Origin: Staphylococcus chromogenes
GTDB taxonomy: Bacteria; Bacillota; Bacilli; Staphylococcales; Staphylococcaceae
Direction of reading: 5' to 3'
DNA: 64,000 nt
NCBI RefSeq assembly: GCF_029024625.1
Contig: NZ_CP118953.1
Span: 682,001 to 746,000 of the forward strand
Shown here piece after piece: positions 1 to 9,106 of the stretch. Under the pieces are notes generated by a model that did no database searches, was not told the origin of the DNA, and saw only the letters and a program-made list of their open reading frames with translations. A program made the position numbers and the translations under genes. Every line of letters starts with the position of its first letter. The first letter of the stretch is position 1.

Positions 1-1
1 G

Positions 2-1180
2 TTAGAACATGCGTTAATTGCAGGTCTTGTATCGATTGGTGCAGAAGTAATGCGATTAGGCGTCATTTCAACACCAGGTGTCGCATATTTAACAAGAGAG
101 ATGGAAGCTGAATTAGGTGTGATGATTTCAGCCTCTCACAATCCTGTGGCGGATAACGGCATTAAGTTTTTTGGGTCTGACGGATTTAAGCTTTCAGATG
201 ATCAAGAGAATGAAATAGAACAACTGTTGGATCAAGAGCATCCAGACTTACCACGTCCAACTGGAAATCAAATTGTCCATACCTCTGATTACTTTGAAGG
301 GGCTCAAAAATATTTAAGCTATTTGAAATCGACAGTTGATGTCAACTTAGAAGGCCTCAAAATTGCACTAGATGGTGCACATGGCTCTACAGCTTCTTTA
401 GCGCCATTCTTATTTGGTGATTTAGAAGCGGATACTGTGACAATTGGATGTAATCCAGATGGTTACAATATTAATGATGGTGTGGGTTCGACGCATCCTG
501 AAACATTGGCAAAAACAGTTGTCGAATCAAAAGCTGATTTTGGTTTAGCTTTTGATGGTGATGGAGATCGTCTCATCGCAGTTGACGAACAAGGTCATAT
601 TGTTGACGGGGATCAAATCATGTTTATCATTGGTCAAGAAATGGCGAAAAATCGTGAATTAAATGACAATATGATTGTTTCAACAGTTATGAGTAATCTC
701 GGTTTTTATAAAGCATTAGAGCGTGAAGGCATTGCTTCTAACAAAACAAAAGTGGGAGATCGCTATGTCGTAGAAGAAATGCGTCGTGGAAACTATAATC
801 TAGGTGGAGAGCAATCAGGTCATATCGTCATGATGGATTATAATACTACTGGTGATGGTCTTTTAACAGGGACTCAATTAGCTGCAGTTGTGAAACGCTC
901 AGGTAAAAAATTAAGTGAGCTAGCCGCCCAAATGCAAAAATATCCACAGTCATTAGTCAATGTACGTGTAACAGATAAACATGGTGTGGAGGACAACCAA
1001 GATGTCCAAGCGATCATGCGCGATGTTGAAGAAGAGATGAATGGCGAAGGACGTATTTTAGTACGACCTTCAGGTACTGAACCATTAGTGCGTGTGATGG
1101 TTGAAGCAAAAACTGATGAAGATGCAGAACGTTTTGCACAAACAATCGCAAACGTCGTAGAAGAAAAAATGGGATTATAA
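2..1180 (+). CDS. glmM: Phosphoglucosamine mutase, 5' end outside window
   Basis: Interconverts glucosamine-6-phosphate and glucosamine-1-phosphate in the cytoplasm, the step after GlmS toward UDP-GlcNAc. The frame is open from the first bases, so roughly the first 70 residues lie outside the window. The phosphoserine loop SASHNP follows the early GVAYLTRE segment. The metal-binding loop DGDGDR, the sugar-binding GGEQSGH and the C-terminal phosphate-binding RPSGTEP are all present, so the visible part looks intact. It ends at a strong hairpin terminator shared with the convergent mtlD. Close similarity to staphylococcal GlmM makes the call secure. Confidence 0.97.
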   Translation, partial: LEHALIAGLVSIGAEVMRLGVISTPGVAYLTREMEAELGVMISASHNPVADNGIKFFGSDGFKLSDDQENEIEQLLDQEHPDLPRPTGNQIVHTSDYFEGAQKYLSYLKSTVDVNLEGLKIALDGAHGSTASLAPFLFGDLEADTVTIGCNPDGYNINDGVGSTHPETLAKTVVESKADFGLAFDGDGDRLIAVDEQGHIVDGDQIMFIIGQEMAKNRELNDNMIVSTVMSNLGFYKALEREGIASNKTKVGDRYVVEEMRRGNYNLGGEQSGHIVMMDYNTTGDGLLTGTQLAAVVKRSGKKLSELAAQMQKYPQSLVNVRVTDKHGVEDNQDVQAIMRDVEEEMNGEGRILVRPSGTEPLVRVMVEAKTDEDAERFAQTIANVVEEKMGL

Positions 1181-1183
1181 TAT

Positions 1184-1219
1184 AAAAGCAGTGAGCGTGT
1201 ATAGTGCTCACTGCTTTTT
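1184..1219. terminator. Bidirectional intrinsic terminator, glmM/mtlD
   Basis: A 12-13 bp stem (AAAGCAGTGAGC pairing with GCTCACTGCTTT) around a short loop is followed by a T-run on the plus strand and by A-rich DNA on the other side. It can terminate both glmM and the converging mtlD. Confidence 0.85.
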
Positions 1220-1235
1220 CTTTATCCGTATTTAA

Positions 1236-2339
1236 TTATAAAGCATGATAGGCTGATTCAATTTCTTGAGCGAGTGTTTTATTCACTTCGGCATGCTGCA
1301 TCAAAAATGTTTGCATGCCTTCTTCTTGTAATCGCTTGTTTTTCTCAATGGTTTCAGCATCATTCTGATCTGTATAATGTAATGCATACGCTGCTAGTTG
1401 TGTTAAAGCTGTATGCGGTTCGTTTTTAGCGTGTAAAGCTTTCAATGGTTTCATAATGCGATCATTTGGGCCTAATTTACGAAGAACTCCACGGCCTACA
1501 CGTGTAATATCATCAGATAAATAAGGATTTTGATAGCGTTCAATGATCGTCTCTCTATATGTTTTCATTGTGTCATTATCAAAATCAAACTGTGTAGTAA
1601 TATAGTTACTTGTTTCTTCAAGTACGCGTTCTAAACCTTTAAAAATCGACGTGTCGTTAATGGCTTCTAAAATCGTTGAATGATGAAAATATTGACCCGC
1701 ATAAGCAAGATAAGCATGACCAGTATTCACAGTGAGTAATTTTCGTTCAATATAAGGCGTTAAAGCTTCAACGTATTTAACCCCTTGTAATTTTTGACCA
1801 TACCAAGTGTCCGCTTCGATAACCCATTCATAAAATGGTTCAACTGTCACATCAAGTATATTTTCATTATGTTGAATTGGCACAATGCGGTCTACAGCTG
1901 CATTAGAAAAATGGATGTGTGTTTCAAATGGGCCAACTTCTGCTTCTAATGCACTTTGGAGTTGATCTGTCGCATTAATCGCATTTTCACAAGCGACGAC
2001 ATTGACGGCAGTTTGACGTCTTTTTAACACGGGAGCCAGTGACTTAGCAATCATCGGTAAAATATTCACACCAACAGCAGTTGTAATTAGATCTGCTTCT
2101 AAAATAGCGTCCTCTAATGCATTTGCATCTTCAGTTGAATGTAAAGCAGTGACCTGCGTTACATTGTTTTTCGTTTGTGCTTCATTCGCAAGGGTGACGG
2201 TATAGGATTGTTCTTGTTTTAAGGCTTGTACGATATCGCTATTGACATCTGCAAATGTCACCTCATATCCATTGTCTGCTAATATAAAACCAATGAAACC
2301 TCGGCCAATATTTCCTGCGCCAAAATGTAAAGCTTTCAT
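1236..2339 (-). CDS. mtlD: Mannitol-1-phosphate 5-dehydrogenase
   Basis: NAD-dependent oxidation of mannitol-1-phosphate to fructose-6-phosphate. The N terminus has the Rossmann motif GAGNIGRGFIG, and the NTGHAYLAYAGQ segment in the middle is typical of the family. At 367 residues it is about the normal length and the frame is intact. Its start overlaps the stop of the upstream EIIA remnant in a TAATG arrangement, as expected of the last gene of an mtl operon. The odd point is that the transporter and regulator genes of that operon are absent and the EIIA gene is damaged, so the enzyme has no dedicated PTS supply visible here. Confidence 0.95.
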   Translation of the reverse strand: MKALHFGAGNIGRGFIGFILADNGYEVTFADVNSDIVQALKQEQSYTVTLANEAQTKNNVTQVTALHSTEDANALEDAILEADLITTAVGVNILPMIAKSLAPVLKRRQTAVNVVACENAINATDQLQSALEAEVGPFETHIHFSNAAVDRIVPIQHNENILDVTVEPFYEWVIEADTWYGQKLQGVKYVEALTPYIERKLLTVNTGHAYLAYAGQYFHHSTILEAINDTSIFKGLERVLEETSNYITTQFDFDNDTMKTYRETIIERYQNPYLSDDITRVGRGVLRKLGPNDRIMKPLKALHAKNEPHTALTQLAAYALHYTDQNDAETIEKNKRLQEEGMQTFLMQHAEVNKTLAQEIESAYHAL

Positions 2340-2704
2340 TATGCATCCGCCTCCTCAAAGACACGTCGAATCGTAGCACCATCTTTTGCATGAATAATTT
2401 TTTCAACGTTTTCTTCTTCACTAAAAGCAATCGCAATTTGAGAAAGGAGGTCAAGATGTTCGCCATCTTTACCTGCGATGCCAATAACAACTTTCACTTC
2501 TTCGCCATTCCAATCCAAACCGTCAGGAATTTGAATTAAAGATAAGCCCGAAGTGAGGACTTCATTTTTAGCCTCATCAGTTCCGTGAGGGATCGCAAGG
2601 GCATTTCCCATAAAAGTAGAAACCAATTGTTCACGCGCTTTCATAGCTTGAATATAGCTTTCAGTGACAACCCCCTTAATCGATAAAGTAAGTAACTTAC
2701 TTCT
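2339..2704 (-). pseudogene. mtlF: Mannitol PTS EIIA component, 5'-damaged remnant
   Basis: The downstream 101 codons (internal ATG ending at 2644) read clearly as the C-terminal two thirds of the mannitol EIIA protein, with the phosphorylatable histidine kept in [11 protein letters not shown]. Family members are about 144 residues and carry some 40 more N-terminal residues. Upstream, the frame reads a plausible [11 protein letters not shown] stretch but meets a stop at 2705-2707 before any start codon. The internal ATG has no Shine-Dalgarno sequence. I therefore treat it as a frameshifted or truncated pseudogene. The EIICB and MtlR genes normally found before it are missing. A sequencing error is a less likely alternative because those neighbours are missing as well. 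Confidence 0.75.
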
Positions 2705-3003
2705 TCATCGTAAGCGCTGTCATTATCGTCAGCAATGCAAACTAAATTCGGGTTTGTCACTTTGAGAATGACAAATCACAATTAACGTCGTTTTTATAGG
2801 GATTATATTTTTAGAAGAATGCGTTGAGTGAGAGAACGCGATTAATTCAAAAATAAAATTTCGCGGGGAGAGGAGGTTTAATAAAAGCAATCTACATCAA
2901 AAATGATATTCATATGCCCGAAGATTTAATATTGAAGTCAATTCATTTGATACAAATGTGTAACAATTTCAAATAAATTTTGTGTGAACGCACGAATAAT
3001 TAT
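2705..3003. other. Non-coding stretch, former mtl operon junction
   Basis: No convincing gene lies between the mtlF remnant and the glmS promoter. On the minus strand at 2709-2722 there is a cre-like sequence, TGACAGCGCTTACG, matching the CcpA operator consensus at 12 of 14 positions. This may be left over from mtl operon control. A short minus-strand reading with TNPNLV near 2745-2762 could be the decayed EIIA N terminus, but this is weak. Confidence 0.45.
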
Positions 3004-3033
3004 TTGCAATATGTAAAGATGAAAGTGTAAAAT
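3004..3033 (+). promoter_or_regulatory. Putative sigma-A promoter for glmS
   Basis: TTGCAA and TAAAAT are separated by 18 bp and lie about 45 bp before the glmS ribozyme cleavage site. The spacing fits a housekeeping promoter. No start site has been shown. Confidence 0.5.
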
Positions 3034-3077
3034 AAGTTATATTGTTTTGAAAGGAGGATAGAGGGTACATCAATAAA

Positions 3078-3290
3078 AGCGCCAGCACAAGTGAGTGATA
3101 CAACCATACTCTATATTTTAAAACAGAAAATATATGAGGGTTATTGATGTCGCTTGTAGACGAGGAGGATAGTGATCGAACTTTTTCGGCGGATGCTATC
3201 CCGGATGTGGCTCATTCGTTAGCTTATTAATTAAATCAGCAAGGTGACTTGTTGGACAAAGTTAATAAGATCGCCAACATAAAAAATAGA
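3078..3290 (+). promoter_or_regulatory. glmS self-cleaving ribozyme (GlcN6P riboswitch)
   Basis: The hallmark core is visible: A followed by GCGCC with predicted cleavage between 3078 and 3079, then GACGAGGAGGAT, ATCGAAC and TTTTTCGGCGGATGC, then CCCGG, and a P4-like hairpin CAGCAAGGTGACTTGTTG near 3238-3255. This is the glucosamine-6-phosphate-activated ribozyme known upstream of glmS in Gram-positive bacteria. GlcN6P-dependent cleavage lowers glmS mRNA. The 3' boundary is approximate. Confidence 0.93.
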
Positions 3291-3403
3291 GATGAAAAGC
3301 GATGCTTAACTGCTCGAAAGGTGAGTCTCTCCATTAAAACAGAATGGGGACCTGATCAAAAGAGTGTTCAAAGCACCGTTATTTCAATGTGGAGGAAAAA
3401 ATT

Positions 3404-5206
3404 ATGTGCGGAATTGTAGGTTATATTGGTACACAAAATGCAAAAGAAATTTTATTACGTGGACTTGAAAAGTTAGAATATCGTGGTTATGACTCAGCAG
3501 GTATTGCGACACGCGATGAACAAGGTGTGACTGTTACTAAAGCGCAAGGTAGAATTGCTGAATTACGTAAAGAAGCTGAAAAAGCAGGTGACGGTTCAAC
3601 AGGTATTGGACATACACGCTGGGCAACACACGGTGTCCCTAGTTATGAAAACTCACATCCACATCAATCATCAAGTGAACGTTTTACGTTAGTTCATAAT
3701 GGTGTAATTGAAAACTATGAGGAATTAAAACAAGAATACATTCCTCATGTGGAATTGAAATCAGAAACAGATACAGAAGTTATTGTACAATTAGTTGAAC
3801 ATTTTTCAGAAGAAGGCTTATCTACAGAAGAAGCTTTTACTAAAGTAATTAGTTTATTACACGGTTCTTATGCACTCGGTTTATTAGATTGTGAAGATGA
3901 GAGCACAATTTACGTAGCGAAAAACAAATCTCCATTATTAGTTGGTATTGGGGATGACTTTAATGTTATTGCCTCTGATGCATTAGCGATGATTCAAGTC
4001 ACAAGTGAATATAAAGAATTAAAAGACCAAGAAATCGTACTTGTGAAACGTGACAGCGTTGTGATTAAAGATTTGAACGGACAAGTGATTGAACGTGAAA
4101 GCTATACAGCTGAAATCGATGCATCTGACGCTGAAAAAGGCATTTATAGTCACTACATGTTAAAAGAAATTCACGAACAACCTGCTGTTATGCGTCGTAT
4201 CATTCAAGAGTATGAAGATGAGTCAGGGAATCTAAAAATTGATCCTGAAATTGTGAAAGATGTGAGTTCAGCCGACCGTATTTATATTATTGCGGCAGGG
4301 ACAAGTTACCATGCGGGTCTTGTAGGTAAAGAATTTCTCGAAAAATGGGCGGGCGTGCCTACGGAAGTTCATGTAGCTTCTGAGTTTGTTTATAACACGC
4401 CATTACTTTCTAAAAACCCATTATTTATCTACATCTCTCAATCTGGAGAAACTGCAGATAGTCGTGCAGTACTTGTTGAAACAACAAAATTAGGACACAA
4501 GTCTTTAACAATTACGAACGTAGCGGGTTCTACTTTATCTCGTGAAGCGGACCACACATTATTGTTACATGCAGGACCTGAAATTGCCGTTGCATCAACG
4601 AAAGCGTATACGGCGCAAATTGCTGTATTATCTATCCTTTCTCAAGTTGTGGCTAAAGAACATGGCCGTGAAACGAACATTGATTTATTGCCTGAATTAG
4701 CGAAAGTGACAGCTGCAATTGAAACTATCGTGGACGATGCACCAAAAATGGAACAAATTGCGACAGATTTCTTAGAAACAACACGCAATGCCTTTTTCAT
4801 TGGTCGTACAATTGACTTCAATGTCAGCCTTGAAGGTGCACTTAAGTTAAAAGAAATTTCATATATTCAAGCAGAAGGATTTGCAGGCGGTGAATTAAAA
4901 CACGGCACAATCGCATTAATTGAAGAAGGTACACCTGTCATTGCCCTTGCGACACAAGAAGGGGTTAACCTTTCTATTCGTGGTAACGTAAAAGAAGTTG
5001 TTGCACGTGGTGCCAACCCATGTATCATTTCAATGGAAGGACTAGAAAAAGAAGGGGATACGTATGTTATTCCTCATGTACATGAATTATTAACGCCACT
5101 CGTTTCAGTCGTTACATTACAATTAATTTCTTATTATGCAGCATTACACCGTGATTTAGATGTGGATAAACCACGAAACCTTGCTAAATCAGTGACTGTA
5201 GAATAA
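3404..5206 (+). CDS. glmS: Glutamine-fructose-6-phosphate aminotransferase
   Basis: Makes glucosamine-6-phosphate from fructose-6-phosphate and glutamine, the first committed step of amino-sugar and peptidoglycan precursor synthesis. The start is the ATG followed directly by Cys (MCGIVGYIG), because the N-terminal Cys2 is the glutaminase nucleophile. GGAGG lies 8 bases upstream, and an in-frame GTG at 3389 is rejected. The N-terminal Ntn glutaminase domain contains the RGYDSAGI loop and is followed by two SIS domains with SQSGETADS and the [12 protein letters not shown] segment. At 600 residues it has standard length. It is controlled by the ribozyme in its leader and followed by a terminator. 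Confidence 0.97.
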   Translation: MCGIVGYIGTQNAKEILLRGLEKLEYRGYDSAGIATRDEQGVTVTKAQGRIAELRKEAEKAGDGSTGIGHTRWATHGVPSYENSHPHQSSSERFTLVHNGVIENYEELKQEYIPHVELKSETDTEVIVQLVEHFSEEGLSTEEAFTKVISLLHGSYALGLLDCEDESTIYVAKNKSPLLVGIGDDFNVIASDALAMIQVTSEYKELKDQEIVLVKRDSVVIKDLNGQVIERESYTAEIDASDAEKGIYSHYMLKEIHEQPAVMRRIIQEYEDESGNLKIDPEIVKDVSSADRIYIIAAGTSYHAGLVGKEFLEKWAGVPTEVHVASEFVYNTPLLSKNPLFIYISQSGETADSRAVLVETTKLGHKSLTITNVAGSTLSREADHTLLLHAGPEIAVASTKAYTAQIAVLSILSQVVAKEHGRETNIDLLPELAKVTAAIETIVDDAPKMEQIATDFLETTRNAFFIGRTIDFNVSLEGALKLKEISYIQAEGFAGGELKHGTIALIEEGTPVIALATQEGVNLSIRGNVKEVVARGANPCIISMEGLEKEGDTYVIPHVHELLTPLVSVVTLQLISYYAALHRDLDVDKPRNLAKSVTVE

Positions 5207-5222
5207 TTCTTAAATAAAGCTT

Positions 5223-5248
5223 AAAGACGGCGATTTGCCGTCTTTTTT
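5223..5248 (+). terminator. Intrinsic terminator after glmS
   Basis: The inverted repeat AAGACGGC/GCCGTCTT encloses a short loop and is followed by six T residues. Confidence 0.85.
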
Positions 5249-5308
5249 GTATGCAAAAATAGCCGATTTTGGTACGATGAGTGTAATATGTAAAAAGGTG
5301 TGGTGGCC

Positions 5309-6088
5309 ATGTTAATTTCATTGAAGAATGTCTCAAAAACGATAGAGGGACGGGAAATACTAAAAGATATCAATTGGCAAGTCAATAAAGGCGAGCATTG
5401 GCTAGTGTATGGCTTAAATGGTGCCGGCAAAACAACATTATTAAATATTGTAAATGCTTATGAGTTTGCTACAACCGGAGAAGTGGTATTGTTTGGACAT
5501 CGCCCAGGTGAAATAGGCTATTCGGCGCAAGATGTGAGAGCACAAATGGGCTACATTTCATGTGAGCTTTCTGGGAAATTTCAACCTGAAGAGACCGTCA
5601 GGGATGTGGTATTAAGCGGTTTTCGTCAAACGATAGGTTTATATCATACACCGACACAAGAAGAAATCAATCGGGCAAAAGATGTGCTTGAACAGTTAAA
5701 TATAGCCGGATTTGAATCTCAATGCTTAGGTAAGTTATCTTCAGGTGAGCAACAACGCGTTTTGTTAGCACGTGCGATTATTAACCGACCTAAAGTTTTG
5801 GTGTTAGATGAACCTACAAATGGCTTAGACTTTGTAGGACGTGAACAATTTATAGATACATTAAAACGCATGTATTATCACTATCCTGAAACAGCTTTAA
5901 TTTATGTCACGCACTTTATTGAAGAAATTTCAAGTGATGTTAACCAGGCGCTATTGTTAAAAGAGGGCTCCATTCATGCCAAAGGTGAAATAGAAGATGT
6001 ACTCAATGGACACCACCTTTCTAAGTTATTTAATATGCCTGTTAAAGTCTATCATCACCATCATCGATACCAAATCGTGCGTTTGTAA
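5309..6088 (+). CDS. ABC transporter ATP-binding protein, no adjacent permease
   Basis: A single ABC ATPase domain of 259 residues. It has Walker A GLNGAGKT (35-42), signature LSSGEQQR (143-150), Walker B LVLDEPTNGLD (164-174) and an H-loop in YVTHF. The start is the ATG eight bases after AAGGTG; upstream in-frame GTG codons are too close to that site. No permease or binding-protein gene is adjacent. It resembles the YlmA/ModF-like group of stand-alone ATPases more than a drug exporter subunit, but the substrate is unknown. A His-rich patch (YHHHHRY) lies at the C terminus. Confidence 0.85.
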   Translation: MLISLKNVSKTIEGREILKDINWQVNKGEHWLVYGLNGAGKTTLLNIVNAYEFATTGEVVLFGHRPGEIGYSAQDVRAQMGYISCELSGKFQPEETVRDVVLSGFRQTIGLYHTPTQEEINRAKDVLEQLNIAGFESQCLGKLSSGEQQRVLLARAIINRPKVLVLDEPTNGLDFVGREQFIDTLKRMYYHYPETALIYVTHFIEEISSDVNQALLLKEGSIHAKGEIEDVLNGHHLSKLFNMPVKVYHHHHRYQIVRL

Positions 6089-6156
6089 TGAGCATTGATT
6101 CATGAAGATAAACATGAAACAATATAGAAGAAAGTATTGTGGAAAGGAAAAGGATT

Positions 6157-7011
6157 ATGAAAAACGTGAAAGCAATTTTTTTAGATATGGATGGGACATT
6201 ACTGCATGAAAATAACCGTGCATCAGAAAACACTGCGTCAGTGATTACAAAACTACGAAACAAAGGTTACCGAGTGTTTCTAGCGACGGGAAGAGCTTAT
6301 GAAGAAATTCATTTACTTATTCCAAAGGATCTTGAATTTGATGGAATCATCTCTTCCAATGGAACTTTAGGACATATTCATGAGCAAGTGTTGTTTGAGC
6401 ATGATTTAAGTGTCACAGCGGTCGAAACAATTGTAGAACAGGCTCAAAAGTCAGGTATTTATTATGAGGTTTTTCCGTTTACAGAATCTCGTTTTGCGCT
6501 CACTAAAGATCAATCTTGGATTTTAGAACTTGTAAAAGGAGAAAAACCAAATCAAGTCGCCGAGAGTGAATGGTTGTCTCGTCATGAAGCGATAAAGGAA
6601 AAACTGACATGGCGACACGATATTCCGGATGACTTAGGCTATTCAAAAATGTACTTGTTTCACCCCGATTTAAATAAAATTGAAGCTTTTCGTAATGCCA
6701 TGCATGAGCAAAGTGAAACATTAAAAATTGAAGTGTCTAATTCAACACAAAATAATGTAGAAACGATGAAATATGGCATTAATAAAGGCACTGGGATACA
6801 AGAAATGTGTCAACATTTCGATATTGACCTCTCTGAAACACTTGTGATGGGAGATAGTGATAATGACCGTACGATGTTTGAAGTAGGTGCAGTGACTGTA
6901 GCCATGAAAAATGCTAAGCCCCATATTAAAGCATTAACTGAATATGAAACAGAAGATGATAATAATGAAGACGGTGCAGCAAAGTTTTTAGAAAAACACT
7001 TGCTTACATAA
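6157..7011 (+). CDS. Cof-type HAD-superfamily phosphatase
   Basis: Predicted cytoplasmic sugar- or nucleotide-phosphate phosphatase of the Cof/YidA group. Motif I LDMDGTLL is at the N terminus. The conserved ATGR segment follows (FLATGRAYEE), and motif IV is GDSDNDRTMFE near the C terminus, with a type II cap between. At 284 residues it has normal length. The ATG is preceded by GGAAAGGAAAAGG; an in-frame GTG at 6139 lies further upstream and is less likely. Substrate specificity cannot be read from sequence. Confidence 0.88.
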   Translation: MKNVKAIFLDMDGTLLHENNRASENTASVITKLRNKGYRVFLATGRAYEEIHLLIPKDLEFDGIISSNGTLGHIHEQVLFEHDLSVTAVETIVEQAQKSGIYYEVFPFTESRFALTKDQSWILELVKGEKPNQVAESEWLSRHEAIKEKLTWRHDIPDDLGYSKMYLFHPDLNKIEAFRNAMHEQSETLKIEVSNSTQNNVETMKYGINKGTGIQEMCQHFDIDLSETLVMGDSDNDRTMFEVGAVTVAMKNAKPHIKALTEYETEDDNNEDGAAKFLEKHLLT

Positions 7012-7032
7012 AATAACAAGCTCATATTAAAG

Positions 7033-7069
7033 TAAAAACCAGGGCGGAATTATTCCGTCCTGGTTTTTA
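7033..7069. terminator. Bidirectional intrinsic terminator
   Basis: A near-perfect inverted repeat (TAAAAACCAGG-GCGGAAT with its complement) gives A/T tails on both sides. It can serve the HAD phosphatase gene and the converging membrane-protein gene. Confidence 0.85.
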
Positions 7070-7086
7070 CTATCAATATTAATCTA

Positions 7087-7998
7087 TTATTTCACTTGTT
7101 TTTCTTGTTTTTGGCCACGTCTTACAAAATATTGAACAATGGTACCGATTATAAAGAAATAAACAAAGAAACGCAGTAAGAAGTATACAATCACAGTGAT
7201 AAGTTTAATAATGTTTAACGTTTCTAATGAAAGTTGACTCACTAAATTTGATAGTAACTGCAATATTGGCAAGGCAAATAATATTAAGATAAAGTTCAAA
7301 ATGAGAAGGCCAATAAAGAATGGTAAAAATGTTTTTTGTTTGTTGCGAATACCAGACCAACCTAGTTTGATGAGTTCTTTTAAAGGACGTTTTGGCTCTT
7401 CAACATAAGCGACAGTCATATTCGTAACAAATATACATACAAACCAAATGATAATACTACTAATGATTGAGATAATCACAAACCCAATCAAGATGATTGT
7501 TTGTAGTGTCCCATTACTAAGTGAAAGATCTCTTAAAGATAGTATTAACGTGCTTAATAATGATTTAAGTCCCATGCTAACAAGTGTATTTATAGCTGAC
7601 ATAAGTACAAGACAAAGTGTTACAAATAAACCAAGTTTAACGGCCTTCAACCAACGACCACCCGTAAATGACTTGAAAATGTCTGTAAATTTAACTGATG
7701 TATGATCATGAATCGCGTGATAAAAAGTGCGAATAGATCCAGTAAATAATGGGTAGATGAGGAAAACAAAAATGATGAGCGTAAGGACGATAAATCCTAT
7801 CATCGTCAAGATAATGTTTTGAATGCTTCCTTGTCCCATCATCATTGATATTGAAGCCATTTGTATCAATTGTTGAAATGGAATAAAAATCAACATGAGT
7901 ATAACGGCCATTAATAAAAAGTTGACAAAGTTCGCTAATAATAACGTCTTTCTTTGAGATTTGGAATTGTGCCAAAATAATTTTGTGAATTTAAACAC
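7087..7998 (-). CDS. Polytopic membrane protein of unknown function
   Basis: A 303-residue very hydrophobic protein with about six predicted membrane segments. The first is around residues 22-42 and the last around 265-290, and the C terminus is short, basic and Gln/Lys-rich. It starts at a GTG preceded at good distance by AAAGGAG. I do not recognise a named family. The length and layout recall DUF975-like or YihY-like membrane proteins, but no diagnostic motif supports either. It is a single-gene unit between a terminator and a divergent GntR-type regulator gene. Confidence 0.7.
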   Translation of the reverse strand: MFKFTKLFWHNSKSQRKTLLLANFVNFLLMAVILMLIFIPFQQLIQMASISMMMGQGSIQNIILTMIGFIVLTLIIFVFLIYPLFTGSIRTFYHAIHDHTSVKFTDIFKSFTGGRWLKAVKLGLFVTLCLVLMSAINTLVSMGLKSLLSTLILSLRDLSLSNGTLQTIILIGFVIISIISSIIIWFVCIFVTNMTVAYVEEPKRPLKELIKLGWSGIRNKQKTFLPFFIGLLILNFILILFALPILQLLSNLVSQLSLETLNIIKLITVIVYFLLRFFVYFFIIGTIVQYFVRRGQKQEKQVK

Positions 7999-8238
7999 CT
8001 GCGAGCACTCCTTTCAATACTTAACACATTATCAAAATATATTGGTTTTGGAAATCAATAAGGTAAAAATAAGTTATTTTTCTGGTGATTAAACTTCAAA
8101 AATAAAGATATTAACTAGAAAAGGGTCATTTCATTCGTTTTAGACCTTTTTAAAATGATATTTTGTTTCAACGATTATTGAATTTAATGGGCGACTGAGA
8201 AACTTATTTGTTAAAATAAATATGAGGTGAGATGGGGG

Positions 8239-8940
8239 ATGAAAATTTCAAATCAAAAGATTTACGAGCAAATCGCTAATGATTTAATAGAGCAAATTGA
8301 AAAGGGACAATTACAAGAAGGGGAACGTCTTCCTTCTATACAAGCATTAGCCAAAACATACGGTGTGAGTAACGCCTCTATGCGAGAAGCATTAAATGCT
8401 TTACGTATGATAGGTTTAATCGAAATCAAACATGGTTATGGGACGTTTGTCAAACAAAAGCAGCCACAGTTATTTGATTTTAAAGATCAAGCGTTAACGC
8501 AAAAACGTGTAAAAGATATTTTAGAATTACGTGAAGCTGTTGAAGTAAAAACGGCAAGTTTGGCTTCTGAAAGACGAACTGATCAAGATTTAGTCGCCAT
8601 GAAAAAAGCATTAGATGAAATGGAACACGCAATTCAAAATAATACGTCTGGTGAAGTGGCGGACTTAAATTTTCATTTAGCGATTGCTAAAGCCACGGAC
8701 AACCCTTTTTTATACGAGTTACTCAACAACATTGCGGATAAGATTCAACATACAATGAAAGGAACGCGTCATATTTATTTATATAGTCGTCAAAAACGAA
8801 TGGAAAAATTGTTTCATGAACATATGGAAATTTATGATGCCATCCAAAGACAAAATGAGACAGATGCTGCTCAGAAAATGACAATCCATTTACAAGAGGT
8901 GCGACAAACACTTGTCGATAATTATATTGTAGAATCATAG
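8239..8940 (+). CDS. GntR/FadR-type transcriptional regulator
   Basis: The N-terminal winged helix (about residues 5-70) carries LQEGERLPSIQALAKTYGVS and MREALNALRMIGLIE, typical of GntR recognition helices. It is followed by an all-helical FCD effector domain with LELREAVEVK and the metal/ligand histidines expected in LNFHLAIAKATDNP and FHEHMEIYDAI. Relatives sense small carboxylates such as lactate, gluconate or fatty acyl-CoA. The start is an ATG after GAGGTGAG. No target operon is attached; manA downstream is separated by a hairpin, so the effector is unknown. Confidence 0.88.
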   Translation: MKISNQKIYEQIANDLIEQIEKGQLQEGERLPSIQALAKTYGVSNASMREALNALRMIGLIEIKHGYGTFVKQKQPQLFDFKDQALTQKRVKDILELREAVEVKTASLASERRTDQDLVAMKKALDEMEHAIQNNTSGEVADLNFHLAIAKATDNPFLYELLNNIADKIQHTMKGTRHIYLYSRQKRMEKLFHEHMEIYDAIQRQNETDAAQKMTIHLQEVRQTLVDNYIVES

Positions 8941-8949
8941 AAAAACAGA

Positions 8950-9022
8950 GGCGTGTACTAGGAATTTGAAATGTGGATGAAAGACTTAATTTCGTTGAGA
9001 TGTCCTAGGCACGCGCTTTTTA
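8950..9022 (+). terminator. Imperfect long hairpin terminator
   Basis: GCGTGTACTAGGA pairs imperfectly with TCCTAGGCACGC across a loop of about 40 bases and is followed by a short T-run. Moderate support only. Confidence 0.5.
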
Positions 9023-9106
9023 ATTGTGTTACAATCACTGTATAACTTAGCAAATACTTACGCGAATACATAGAAATTATAGATAAGAATGTGAGGTGAC
9101 ATCCCC

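Noticed and set aside
3050-3060. AAAGGAGGATA as a ribosome-binding site for a leader peptide before the glmS ribozyme
   Set aside because: No start codon at a usable distance opens a frame of any length; it is probably just part of the 5' leader.
3389-3403. In-frame GTG extension of glmS
   Set aside because: The mature enzyme needs Cys directly after the initiator Met, and the GGAGG site lies between the GTG and the ATG at 3404.
8117-8152. Hairpin AAAAGGGTC/GACCTTTTT as a terminator or operator between the membrane-protein and GntR genes
   Set aside because: It lies between divergent starts, so it terminates nothing obvious, and the arms are too A/T-rich to argue for an operator without further copies.
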